DNA of 64,000 nucleotides, taken from assembly GCA_022641775.1 (NCBI GenBank), contig JALCDS010000001.1:62001-126000 (forward strand), given 5' to 3'. The stretch is from Clostridiaceae bacterium (GTDB taxonomy: Bacteria > Cyanobacteriota > Vampirovibrionia > Gastranaerophilales > Gastranaerophilaceae). Shown here piece by piece: positions 30,991 through 40,127 of this stretch; the stretch's first letter is position 1, and each line of letters starts with the position of its first letter. The translations under genes and the position numbers were made by a program. The notes below the pieces were generated by a model that did no database searches, was not told where the DNA came from, and saw nothing but the letters and a program-made list of their open reading frames with translations.

Positions 30991-31498
30991 CACCGTTATA
31001 TATGGCACCACCCATGAGCTCTGTAATATCAGAATTATAATATGAAAGCTGTTGATTTATATAATCGCCAACAACTGTTGTGGATGAATTATCTGTTGTA
31101 TTTACAAATCCTGTTTGAGAGGTATCATATTTAGACGTAATTGTAACATCTTTTACAGGTGGTGTTGTTAAAGTTGTAGTCGTAGAATTAGCTCCTGTGC
31201 CGTAAGTCGTTTGTTTTAAACCTACTCTATAATAAACAGGAGTCATTGTACCTGTCGTCTTATCATATTCAAATTTTGTTATTGTATTTGTACCTGCCGT
31301 ATCAACTTTTGTAAGTGTATAGCCACTCTCCGGATAAACTGTTGTTGTCCCGGGCATAATAGTTCCGGCATTATGTAACCTATCAAGTGTTGGGGTTGCC
31401 AAATCTGCGGCAAATGCTCCATTTTGAATGCAACATGTTAGCGCTATCAATGCTGCACAAGCAATTGTATTATTCTTTTTCATTTTTCTTTTTTCCAT
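29447..31498 (-). CDS. Secreted Pmp-like repeat passenger (GGAIYN / GDFIGN repeats), 5' part of the frameshifted autotransporter
   Basis: Signal peptide MKKNNTIACAALIALTCCIQNGAFA; about 18 repeats of GGAIYNxGTIxNIxGDFIGNYA; ends at an out-of-frame stop within a repeat. Confidence 0.8.
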   Translation of the reverse strand: MEKRKMKKNNTIACAALIALTCCIQNGAFAADLATPTLDRLHNAGTIMPGTTTVYPESGYTLTKVDTAGTNTITKFEYDKTTGTMTPVYYRVGLKQTTYGTGANSTTTTLTTPPVKDVTITSKYDTSQTGFVNTTDNSSTTVVGDYINQQLSYYNSDITELMGGAIYNGGTDAKLGDIKGNFIGNKVNDNAISTAGGAIANYKGTIGNITGNFIFNSSTADHLSANGGAISNDSNSTIGDITGDFIGNSTRDYGGAIFNGSNSTISNITGNFIENVANGRGESAYGGAIFNGWNSSIGNIIGDFIGNYATGNGGAICNDSNSTIDNITGDFIKNYASAEYYSYAFGGAIYNTGTITNGIIGDFIGNYANSKGYREASGGAIYNTGTITKGIIGDFISNYATTNTNRNTSGGAIYNTGTIDNIKGDFIGNYVTSTSAGAFGGAIYNQGTITNGISGDFIGNYATSTSGQAAGGAIYNTGTIDNIKGNFIGNYASGPRGASGGAIYNGYNATIGDITGDFTGNYATSTSTPPYGQVFGGVIDNGGTISGIYGNFTDNYTSSAKFEIYGGAINNNYSGTIGNIIGNFIGNYASAKLGAFGGTIDNYGTITNGISGDFIGNYATSTSGKAYGGAIHNADEGTIGNISGNFNGNYATSTSDQAFGGAIYNGAISTIDNIKGDFIGSDL

Positions 31499-31517
31499 TC
31501 TAAACTCCATATATTTA

Positions 31518-31607
31518 TTGTCATATAATGACACATTTGGTAAAAAATATAGCAATAATTATGTCATTTAATGCCAATAAAGTCAATAGGTTGTTATATA
31601 ATGACAA
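31518..31607. promoter_or_regulatory. Cluster of three TGTCAT-type dyads upstream of the autotransporter gene
   Basis: TTGTCATATAATGACACA (31518-31535), TGTCATTTAATGCCA (31562-31576), TTGTTATATAATGACAA (31591-31607). Confidence 0.75.
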
Positions 31608-31881
31608 CAAAAATACTCTAAAGAGTGTACAAACCCTTATATTATCTTGCATTCACGATTTTAATGAAACTGAGTATTTTGTTTAACCTTTTGTTAAACA
31701 ATGGTTTTAAGAATGCTAGAAAATAAAAAAGACGAAAATTGAGAGTTTTCGCCCAAATGCTATATAATTAGCAGTTGTATAAAAAAGTTTTGCTATGAAT
31801 TAGATATTTGTATTGATTTATGGGTGTTTTGGGTTCTTTTTAAAGATTTGTTAAATAATAACATATCTTTTCTTTATATTA

Positions 31882-31929
31882 TGTCACCAGATGACAATGT
31901 TGTCAAGAATTTGTTGTCATATGACAACA
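31882..31929. promoter_or_regulatory. Two further dyads immediately upstream of the XRE regulator
   Basis: TGTCACCAGATGACA (31882-31896); perfect 18-bp palindrome TGTTGTCATATGACAACA (31912-31929). Confidence 0.75.
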
Positions 31930-31963
31930 TTCTTGGTTTTTGTTTTAGCGTGTAGAATGAATT

Positions 31964-32296
31964 ATGCTTTTAGATGAAGAAGATTTTAAATTAAAATTCG
32001 GTCAGCATATAAAAATGCTCCGAAAAAATAAACATTTGACACAAGAAGCTCTCGCAGAACTTATTGGTATGGACACACAACACTTGTGCAAAATGGAAAA
32101 TGGCAATCATTTTCCCACGCTGAAAAATCTTCTAAAATTGGCTGATGCTTTTGGGCTCAATGTTCATTGTTTATTTCTTGCTGTTGCTAATGAAAATAAT
32201 TTACTCTCTAAAATTAATGCTGAAATGGGTCAACTTGAGCAAAAAGATTTAAAATTAATTTTAGAAATTGTAAAATTGATAAAAAAAATAAAATAA
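31964..32296 (+). CDS. XRE-family helix-turn-helix transcriptional regulator
   Basis: FGQHIKMLRKNKHLTQEALAELIGMDTQHLCKMENGNHFPTLKNLLKLADAF. Confidence 0.93.
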   Translation: MLLDEEDFKLKFGQHIKMLRKNKHLTQEALAELIGMDTQHLCKMENGNHFPTLKNLLKLADAFGLNVHCLFLAVANENNLLSKINAEMGQLEQKDLKLILEIVKLIKKIK

Positions 32297-32376
32297 TCTT
32301 TATTGTCGTTTTTTGCATAGAATTTTCTTTGTGTTAAAATGTCTACCATAGAAACACGATTACAAGGAGAGAGAAC

Positions 32377-34047
32377 ATGGATAAAATTACTCCGGACAAA
32401 AATGTCCTTTTATTTATGGAAAAACGTACAAAAGAATTGGAAGACAGTATTGCACTCGGGATAAGGTCACATTTGGGTTGGAAAGAACTTACTTTCAAAG
32501 GAGTAAGTATTTTATCTAAAAGTCTTGCAAATTATTTGATGGAATTTGGAATTGACAGAGGTGACAAAGTTGCTATTCTTTCTGAATCTATGCCGGAATG
32601 GGGCGCTGCTCTTTTTGCTTCGGTTTTATCTGGTGCAACAACAATTCCGTTGGATATAAAATTGACGACTTATGAATTGACTTCTATTTTGTCTGATTGC
32701 CAGCCGAGAGTTATGTTAGTTTCAAGTTCTTTTTTAGATACAGCTGAAAAATTGAAAGAAAAAATTCCTTCAATTGAAAAAATAGTTTTGATTGATGATA
32801 AAGGTGCAAACACAAATTATCCGAGCATTTATACATTGGCGGATGCTCCGGAAAGAAAATGGCGCCACAGAAGCGGTAAATCAACAGCCTTTATTATTTA
32901 CACATCAGGTACAACAGGAAACCCGAAAGGTGTTGAAATAAGTTTTAAAAACGTTATTTCTCAGGTAGAAGCAGTTAGCAGCTGTTTTGATTTGGGTCCA
33001 AACGATAATTTGTTATCAATATTGCCGATGAATCATTTGTTTGAATTGACAGTAGGTTTCTTGTCATTCTTGAGTTTGGGAACTTCAATTTATTATTCAA
33101 AAAGTTTGAATCCAAAAGATTTGTTCCCGATTTTTGTAAGTAAAAAGATTACATTTATGGTTGTTGTGCCGGCATTTTTGAAACTTTTGAAAAACAGTAT
33201 TGAAGCTGAAATCCATAAAATGAGCAAATTCAGACAACTGAGGTTTAAAGTTTTTTATGCTTTAGCACAATTTATTAATAGTAAAACAATAAAAAGACTT
33301 ATGTTTAGAGATATTCACAAAAAATTCGGTGGACATTTCAAAGGATTTATATCAGGTGGTGCGCCATTAGATATTAATGTAGGGATGTTTTTTGAGAATA
33401 TCGGATTAAAAGTATATGAAGGTTACGGACTTTCTGAAGCAAGCCCTGTAGTTGCTGTTAATACGGAAAAAAATCATAAAATGGGAACTGTAGGAAAACC
33501 TTTGTTCAATGTACAAGTCAAAATTGATCCGCAAACAGAAGAACTCTTGGTTAAAGGTGAAAATGTAATGAAGGGTTATTATAATCGTCCTGAAATGACC
33601 CAGAGTGTAATGACTTCGGACGGCTGGCTCAGAACCGGCGATAAAGCTGATATTGATAAAGACGGATTTATAAAAATTACCGGCAGATTAAAAAATATGA
33701 TTGTATTATCAGGTGGTAAAAAAGTATTTCCGGAAGAAGTTGAATCAGTTTTGGAACAAAGTACAATGTTCCAAGAGGTTTGTGTTGTCGGCGTAAAGCG
33801 GGAAAATGGTCAAAAGGACGGTTGCGAAGATGTTTGTGCCGTAATTGTTCCGAAAAAAGATATTTGCGAAAAATATCCTGAGGATAAAGATTTAGAAAAA
33901 GCTGTAAAAGCCGAAGTAAAAGTTTTGTCACAACAATTGTCTCATTTTAAACGTCCAAACAATATCGTTGTAAGACGTGAAGTATTACCGAGAACAGCAA
34001 CTTCAAAAATAAAACGCAAGGAAGTTGTTGCACTTGTGAAGTGTTAA
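32377..34047 (+). CDS. AMP-binding long-chain acyl-CoA synthetase / acyl-ACP synthetase-like
   Basis: FIIYTSGTTGNPKGVEISF; YEGYGLSEASPVVAVN; GWLRTGDKADIDKDGFIKITGRLKNMIVLSGGKKVFPEEVE. Confidence 0.93.
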   Translation: MDKITPDKNVLLFMEKRTKELEDSIALGIRSHLGWKELTFKGVSILSKSLANYLMEFGIDRGDKVAILSESMPEWGAALFASVLSGATTIPLDIKLTTYELTSILSDCQPRVMLVSSSFLDTAEKLKEKIPSIEKIVLIDDKGANTNYPSIYTLADAPERKWRHRSGKSTAFIIYTSGTTGNPKGVEISFKNVISQVEAVSSCFDLGPNDNLLSILPMNHLFELTVGFLSFLSLGTSIYYSKSLNPKDLFPIFVSKKITFMVVVPAFLKLLKNSIEAEIHKMSKFRQLRFKVFYALAQFINSKTIKRLMFRDIHKKFGGHFKGFISGGAPLDINVGMFFENIGLKVYEGYGLSEASPVVAVNTEKNHKMGTVGKPLFNVQVKIDPQTEELLVKGENVMKGYYNRPEMTQSVMTSDGWLRTGDKADIDKDGFIKITGRLKNMIVLSGGKKVFPEEVESVLEQSTMFQEVCVVGVKRENGQKDGCEDVCAVIVPKKDICEKYPEDKDLEKAVKAEVKVLSQQLSHFKRPNNIVVRREVLPRTATSKIKRKEVVALVKC

Positions 34048-34057
34048 GAAGGTTATT

Positions 34058-34486
34058 ATGATTGATTTTGCATACAGAAAAGTTGATGATGTTTATATTT
34101 TGCGACTAAAAAAGGGTCAAGAAATCTTGACAACGATAAAAGATTTTTGTGAAAATCAACAAATAAAAACGGCAACGGTTTCAGGAATTGGATTTGCAGA
34201 AAATATTAAAGTCGGATGTTTTGATTTGACTAAACAAAAGTATGATGAAAAACTTTTTTCAAAGGCTTATGAAATTACTTCATTAATGGGAAATATTTCA
34301 TATATTGATGAGGATATGTATGTTCATTTGCATATAAATTTTGCAGATACCGATGCCAAAATATACGGTGGACACCTTTTGGGTGGAACTATTGCCTTAA
34401 CGGGTGAAATTTTTATACATAAAATAGAAACAAATTTGAATAGAAAATTTGATGAAAAATTAGGTATCAAAGTTTTTGATATCTAA
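34058..34486 (+). CDS. PPC-domain (DUF296) protein
   Basis: YILRLKKGQEILTTIKDFCENQQIKTATVSGIGFAENI; HLHINFADTDAKIYGGHLLGGTIALTGEIFI. Confidence 0.88.
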   Translation: MIDFAYRKVDDVYILRLKKGQEILTTIKDFCENQQIKTATVSGIGFAENIKVGCFDLTKQKYDEKLFSKAYEITSLMGNISYIDEDMYVHLHINFADTDAKIYGGHLLGGTIALTGEIFIHKIETNLNRKFDEKLGIKVFDI

Positions 34487-35298
34487 AAATTAAAGTCAAA
34501 GTTTGTTTTATATATTAAATTATTTAAAGATGCTTGTTCTGTCCAAAAATCATTCGTAATCTTTGCACCACCTTTTGTTAATTGAAAATCATTTATAATT
34601 GATAAAATTTTTGATAATTTTTCTTTATCATTCTTTTGTTTATATTCATTTAAGTAACTTTTTACTTGAGATTTTGAATCGGAAGGTAATCCATCCATTA
34701 ATGCGTTCATATAAGTTTTTTCAAGTTGATTAAAGTCTTTTTTAGAAAATTTTTCATAATTTTCTGCTTTTTCAAGTGATGAAAATTGACCTTTTTGGTT
34801 GAATGCAACGATTTTTTTTATTTCAGTTGTGTTTAACAGTTTGAAATCCTGAAAACTTACAGGTGCACTTATTGTATCTGCAAATGGCGGGTGTCCGTGC
34901 AATACAATGGTATCCTTTGTGCATTTATCCAATAAAGCTTGTGTAATTTCACATTTTGTCGTTTCTCCGGATATTTTGCCAATAGTAGAACCTGTTTTGG
35001 CATTAATCAAAAACATTTTTTCATATGGTTTGCCACTGTTTAAAGCTTTTATACATTCACTTTTTGCATTTATGTAAGTAAAAGGCAATATTTTTGTTTC
35101 AGAATCTATTGCCGGAGTATATTTTTTGACAAATTCATCAGCAATATTGTTTGAAAAAGAATTTTGCTTTACGTTATTTGATTTAAAAATAGAATCCAAT
35201 TTCGTTTTTTTAAAATAGCAACTTTCATTAAGCAATTTTTTAATTGCATAATTCGAGCTTTCTTTTTGAACTGTATCTATTATTTTGATTATATTCAT
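34483..35298 (-). CDS. Hypothetical protein with JAB/MPN-like HxH...SxxD motif
   Basis: TIVLHGHPPFADTISAPVSFQDFKLL (H-G-H-P...S-x-x-D). Confidence 0.5.
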   Translation of the reverse strand: MNIIKIIDTVQKESSNYAIKKLLNESCYFKKTKLDSIFKSNNVKQNSFSNNIADEFVKKYTPAIDSETKILPFTYINAKSECIKALNSGKPYEKMFLINAKTGSTIGKISGETTKCEITQALLDKCTKDTIVLHGHPPFADTISAPVSFQDFKLLNTTEIKKIVAFNQKGQFSSLEKAENYEKFSKKDFNQLEKTYMNALMDGLPSDSKSQVKSYLNEYKQKNDKEKLSKILSIINDFQLTKGGAKITNDFWTEQASLNNLIYKTNFDFNF

Positions 35299-35355
35299 AT
35301 ATTATTCTCATAACTTGGTATATATGTTACATAAATACCATAAATATATTTTTTG

Positions 35356-37110
35356 CTAAGCTATTGTTGAAAGTGAACTTTCTTTATCAATATTTTCCAT
35401 TAAAGCACGTTCCAAATCTTTGTTTAATTTGAATTGATATGCTGTACCTGCTGCTGCAGTAGGATTGTGTCTTGCAAAAACAAGGGCGCTTTTTACGGAA
35501 CTCCAAGGATTGTAACCTTGTTTTATCATTCCCCAAAGGGCTTGTGGAACATCTCCGATTATTGTAGAAATTTTAAGTTTTTGTCCTGTTAATTTGCCTA
35601 CTTCAGAAAGACCTTTAAAAAATTGCATTTGTGCTTTCATCGCAGTAGCAGCTTCAGGGGCCATACTAAGTCCATATTTGTCCAGAATGGCAACAATTGA
35701 AGGTTCTACTTCGTTAAAATGTGTAATATTCTGTTTTTTACCAAATATATTTTGTTCAAGTTCTTTTTTAACCTGATTTATAATATATTCTTTGTTTGCT
35801 CTTGTATATTTACATTGGTCAACGAAGTATCTTGCAACTCCTTCAGAATTACCGACAATATAGTTTGAGAAGAACTTTATATCATTTTGAATTTCAGTTG
35901 CGGATCTTCTTACACAATTTCCCGTATCGATGAATTCAGGAATAAGTTGTCCTTTTTCATTAGCGGTTATAAAATAGTTTCCCATGTGCGGATCGCCATG
36001 CATTATTGTTTTTCCGCCCTTTTTCATAAACATAAATTGTTCATCAAAAACTTTTGTCATTGTTTTTGGCAACTCTTTCATAACCTTTTTAGGATCACTG
36101 AGCCATGGATTTTCTTTTATTTTATCGGCATATTCTTTTGCAAAAGTTTCCGGAGAAGTTTTATATTTTTGCAACATTTGCATCAAATCTTTCATTTCAA
36201 TACCATGTGCTTTATCCATCAAAATACATTTGCCATCTTTTGATATATCGGTGATATTTGCAACTTTATACCTTTTTGCACCTTTTGCAAGTAGTTTATT
36301 TGATGCCATTTCTTGAGTGAAATCAAGTTCTGATTTCCAATCTTTATAAAGATTTTTGATATAAGCTACATATTTTTCTTTTGTAGCTGCATCAGGTGAA
36401 ATTTGACCAATCAATTTAGAAAAAACTTTTTCTTCAAGATCCATTCCTTTTTTATCAATACCTTTTTTAATCATTTTAATAACTGCTTCTGTGCCATCAG
36501 CTTTTTGAACAATATATGATTCGCCGACAGTTCCTTGGCTCAAAGGCTTTAAAACTTTAATATTTTTTTCGCCAAAAGCATCAGTAATAATTTTTTGAGC
36601 TTCTTCAAGCGTTCTGGTTGTACCTTTTTTGCTACACTGTGCTTTAATAATTGCTTGTTGAGCAGGTGTGAATTTTGAAAGCATTGCTTCGTTATCAGAT
36701 AAAATTTGTGCAACTTTACCAGGGCCAACGCCTGTCCTTTCAATTAAAAAGGTTAACATTTCTTTTTCATCTCTGCGTTTAACCATATTCCAAATTTCTG
36801 ATTTTGACCAATTCATGTTCTCTGCATATTTCTTGAAATTTAACATGAAACTCTTATCATCAAAAAGAGTTTTTCCTGTTTTTTCAATATTTTTAGAAAT
36901 ATTATTTGGAATTTCTTTTATTATCTGCATTGGATCGTTTTCTATTTTGCTAAAACCTTGCTGAAATGATGCCCTTGCATTTTCTATACCTTTTGAGATT
37001 TTTTTCCCAAAAGTTGTTTTTTTTGTAACAGTTTTAACTGTGTTTTCTGCATACTTAACGGATTTCTGTAAGCATGATTCCAGTTTCATCCCGATTTTTA
37101 AATAATTCAT
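35356..37110 (-). CDS. ABC1/UbiB-like atypical kinase domain protein
   Basis: LSQGTVGESYIVQKADGTEAVIKMIKKGID; TIMHGDPHMGNYFI; PEFIDTGNCVR; AQMQFFKGLSEVGKLTG. Confidence 0.78.
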   Translation of the reverse strand: MNYLKIGMKLESCLQKSVKYAENTVKTVTKKTTFGKKISKGIENARASFQQGFSKIENDPMQIIKEIPNNISKNIEKTGKTLFDDKSFMLNFKKYAENMNWSKSEIWNMVKRRDEKEMLTFLIERTGVGPGKVAQILSDNEAMLSKFTPAQQAIIKAQCSKKGTTRTLEEAQKIITDAFGEKNIKVLKPLSQGTVGESYIVQKADGTEAVIKMIKKGIDKKGMDLEEKVFSKLIGQISPDAATKEKYVAYIKNLYKDWKSELDFTQEMASNKLLAKGAKRYKVANITDISKDGKCILMDKAHGIEMKDLMQMLQKYKTSPETFAKEYADKIKENPWLSDPKKVMKELPKTMTKVFDEQFMFMKKGGKTIMHGDPHMGNYFITANEKGQLIPEFIDTGNCVRRSATEIQNDIKFFSNYIVGNSEGVARYFVDQCKYTRANKEYIINQVKKELEQNIFGKKQNITHFNEVEPSIVAILDKYGLSMAPEAATAMKAQMQFFKGLSEVGKLTGQKLKISTIIGDVPQALWGMIKQGYNPWSSVKSALVFARHNPTAAAGTAYQFKLNKDLERALMENIDKESSLSTIA

Positions 37111-37199
37111 TTTTCAATATCCCCTATTTTCCCCGATATTTTTATAAACAAATTTTTTATTAAAAAATTGCTTAATATTTTGAAATATGTTAAAAATAT

Positions 37200-40127
37200 T
37201 TAGATTGAATAAAGGTATGTCAGGTTGACGTTATCAATATTTACGTAATCCTTATATATCGGCGGAATTTCTACTGTATAATTTTCGGATTTTGTGTCAG
37301 GCTTAATTTTATAAGTGTCTTGGAGTTCTTTATCAACTTCAATTTTGTATCTACCGGGGTTTAATCCGGAAAAAGTAAATGTACCGTCTTCATTGATATT
37401 TGTGTAATTTACTTCATGCCCTGTTGTATCAATTACGCTGACGATTAAATCTTCAACTTTTAGAGGGTTATTAAATTCATCTTTAACCGTAACAGAGCCA
37501 TTTATATTCCCGACTGTACTGACAAATCCAAAAGAAATTTTACTCTTTTTATCTGCTTCAATTTTTATATATCTTGATGGTTTTGTTGTATTACAACAAG
37601 AAATAAGGGTTGGCAGTTCATCTTCAAAAACTTTTATATTATAAATTCCTTTATCTTCAGTTTTTATTTTTGTTTTTCCGTTTTTTTGAGTAAAAATCGG
37701 TTCTGTCTCATTGTTGATTTTAAATGGAACATTTTCGATAAACGGTTCAGTTTTGTCCCATTTACCATTTTGATTTACATCTAAATATGCCATAACTTCA
37801 ATAAACCCTTTGTTATTGTTCCCAACGCCTATAGCTTGCAGTCCTTTTGAACCTATCCCATACAATTCGGCAAAATCTATTGTAATTGAATGGCGGAGGC
37901 TTCCTGGGATGTACATATTATCTACCATATAAAAAGGTATTTGGTTGAATCTGTAATTTAAACTTACCGTACTGCCCGATTTTAAACGTTTTGTAATTCC
38001 AAATCCATAGTCATTACCCCTATTTGTTCCTGTATAATGAAAACCTAAAAAGGTGTGGAATGTTAAACTTTTTATTTGAGGAGTTGTGTATTGAAAATTT
38101 ATTGAATTATAGTTATTTTTGACGGTGTCAGAAGAAATTTTTACAACATTATGTCCGAGCGCAAAATAGCCAAAGCGTTTGCCTATGGGGAATCTCACTT
38201 CTGAATAAATGTCAGAATAATCTGATTTATAACTGGCATAACCGTCTGAATTATATTTGTTTGAATAGTTGTTTCCGCGAAGACCTCCATCAAAATCAAA
38301 GCATTTTATATGTTTTGCAAGATTGAAGTCATAAGAGGTCGATGAGATTGTACCTATTCCATTACCACCGTTTTTGGTGTTTATTCTAAAGTTTGTTATC
38401 GGAAGTTTTGGGAAGCTTGTACGGATATTGATATTGTATTCATTAAAATCCATCAATCCACCCTCATAATATTTTGAGAAATTGGATTTGTATTTTGAAT
38501 ATCCGCCGTTTATAAATATATTTTTAAAAGATTTATTTCCTTCGAGACTTATGCCGACCTTGTCAGACATAAATCCTGTTCCTCCCGAATACCCTGCCAG
38601 ATAAAAAGCCGGAGAGATTCCAAAAAGACTTAACTTTATTTCATCATCTTTATTGAGTTTGAAAGTGTTATCAATTTGTGCCAAAAATCCAAGACCGTCT
38701 TTTGAAATTCCATCAGTTGATTTTGAAAAACTCGTTCCGTATGTCAATTTGGAAGTCAATCTCGGATTCTTATTATATGTAAGTGCCCCCATAAAAGTTT
38801 CGCCTGTCAATGCGTTCTGGTTTTGAATTGTCGTGTAATTCAGATAACGTTTGTTCCCGAGAATGCTTTCTCTCCAGCCGTTTTGAATATCAGATTTTAT
38901 TGAAGTATCAGCTATCAAAAAGTTTTCTAAAATCAATTTGTCAGAAACTTTTTTATAAGTTTTTATACCTGTGAGTAATTTTTGAGTGTTGGTTTTGTAT
39001 ATGTAACCGTTGCTTGCCCAAAGTCTGTTTTGTAATCCGTTTATTCCCAAGATAAAATCTCTGTTTGGCGATGGAATTTCAGATGTGTTATAAAAATTTT
39101 TTTTTAAAAATTTTTGTTTTGTACCATCTTGTTTGATTTCATTTATTGTGATGTTATTGACAAATTTGTTGTAGTTTATATTTTTTAAGTTGAAATATCC
39201 TCCGTAAGTGCTTATTATCTCTTTAAAATCGTTGTTTAAGCAGATTTCAACAATACTGTTTTTATCAACTTTGCCTTCAATTGCTTTAAAATCATTTTCA
39301 TTTTTATTTGTATGTGATTTTATTTGAATTCCTATAATATCAGAGGATAAATTGTTGTGCGCAAATTCCCATGGCTCAGTTTTGCCTAAAACATAGTCAT
39401 AATTTTTAAACTTATTTTTATATTTAGGGCTAATGCCTGAAAAATTAAAAATGTTTGACGTATAACTATTTGTTCCAAAATCGAGGGAATATTCTCCTGA
39501 CTTTAATCTTCCGTTCAACAAAAGTTGTAAATTGTTATTAAAACTTGCAAATTTGCTTGTATTTTCTTTATAAATTTGTGAATATGAATCAGAATACATA
39601 TTCTCTTGTAATGAAACAGTATCAAGACTAATAAATTTTTTATTTTGGGGTAAAGAAATATTATCGGGATGTGCTTTAGCTTGATTTACAAACTTATGTT
39701 CCAAAAACGGATTTCCGGAAATTTCAGATTTTGTTTCAATAGGAGTTGTTGTTGTAACATAAACGGTCAAATCTTTGTTATTAGCGGTAATGTTTTTGCC
39801 TGTAAGTTTATTAAAAGTTTCTGTTGGAATGAAAAATTCATTTTGAGCCCCTGTTAAACAATTTTTTATAAAAAAAGTTTCATTACTTTGTTTTATTGTG
39901 GAATTTAAAAATGTCAGAGTTTTTTGTGCATGATTTTCTTTAAACGGAATTTTGAAATATGTTAAAAGAAACTTGCATGGCAGATAAATTTTGTTTTTAT
40001 TAATAACAATTTCAATGTCACTTTCTTCTTCGTTATTAATAGAAAATGTCGTTATTATATTTTCTGTAGCATATGTTTTACCGGCAAAACAGAAGAAAAT
40101 AAGAGCAAAAATTATAAATTTTTTCAT
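37200..40127 (-). CDS. Chaperone-usher pathway usher-like outer membrane protein
   Basis: Signal peptide; plug-like block VDKNSIVEICLNNDFKEIISTYGGYFNLKNINYNKFVNNITINEIKQDGTKQKFLKKNFY; many beta strands; C-terminal SdrD/CarbopepD-like VTVKDEFNNPLKVEDLIVSVIDTTG..FTFSGLNPGRYKIEV; gene context with chaperone and subunits. Confidence 0.75.
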   Translation of the reverse strand: MKKFIIFALIFFCFAGKTYATENIITTFSINNEEESDIEIVINKNKIYLPCKFLLTYFKIPFKENHAQKTLTFLNSTIKQSNETFFIKNCLTGAQNEFFIPTETFNKLTGKNITANNKDLTVYVTTTTPIETKSEISGNPFLEHKFVNQAKAHPDNISLPQNKKFISLDTVSLQENMYSDSYSQIYKENTSKFASFNNNLQLLLNGRLKSGEYSLDFGTNSYTSNIFNFSGISPKYKNKFKNYDYVLGKTEPWEFAHNNLSSDIIGIQIKSHTNKNENDFKAIEGKVDKNSIVEICLNNDFKEIISTYGGYFNLKNINYNKFVNNITINEIKQDGTKQKFLKKNFYNTSEIPSPNRDFILGINGLQNRLWASNGYIYKTNTQKLLTGIKTYKKVSDKLILENFLIADTSIKSDIQNGWRESILGNKRYLNYTTIQNQNALTGETFMGALTYNKNPRLTSKLTYGTSFSKSTDGISKDGLGFLAQIDNTFKLNKDDEIKLSLFGISPAFYLAGYSGGTGFMSDKVGISLEGNKSFKNIFINGGYSKYKSNFSKYYEGGLMDFNEYNINIRTSFPKLPITNFRINTKNGGNGIGTISSTSYDFNLAKHIKCFDFDGGLRGNNYSNKYNSDGYASYKSDYSDIYSEVRFPIGKRFGYFALGHNVVKISSDTVKNNYNSINFQYTTPQIKSLTFHTFLGFHYTGTNRGNDYGFGITKRLKSGSTVSLNYRFNQIPFYMVDNMYIPGSLRHSITIDFAELYGIGSKGLQAIGVGNNNKGFIEVMAYLDVNQNGKWDKTEPFIENVPFKINNETEPIFTQKNGKTKIKTEDKGIYNIKVFEDELPTLISCCNTTKPSRYIKIEADKKSKISFGFVSTVGNINGSVTVKDEFNNPLKVEDLIVSVIDTTGHEVNYTNINEDGTFTFSGLNPGRYKIEVDKELQDTYKIKPDTKSENYTVEIPPIYKDYVNIDNVNLTYLYSI

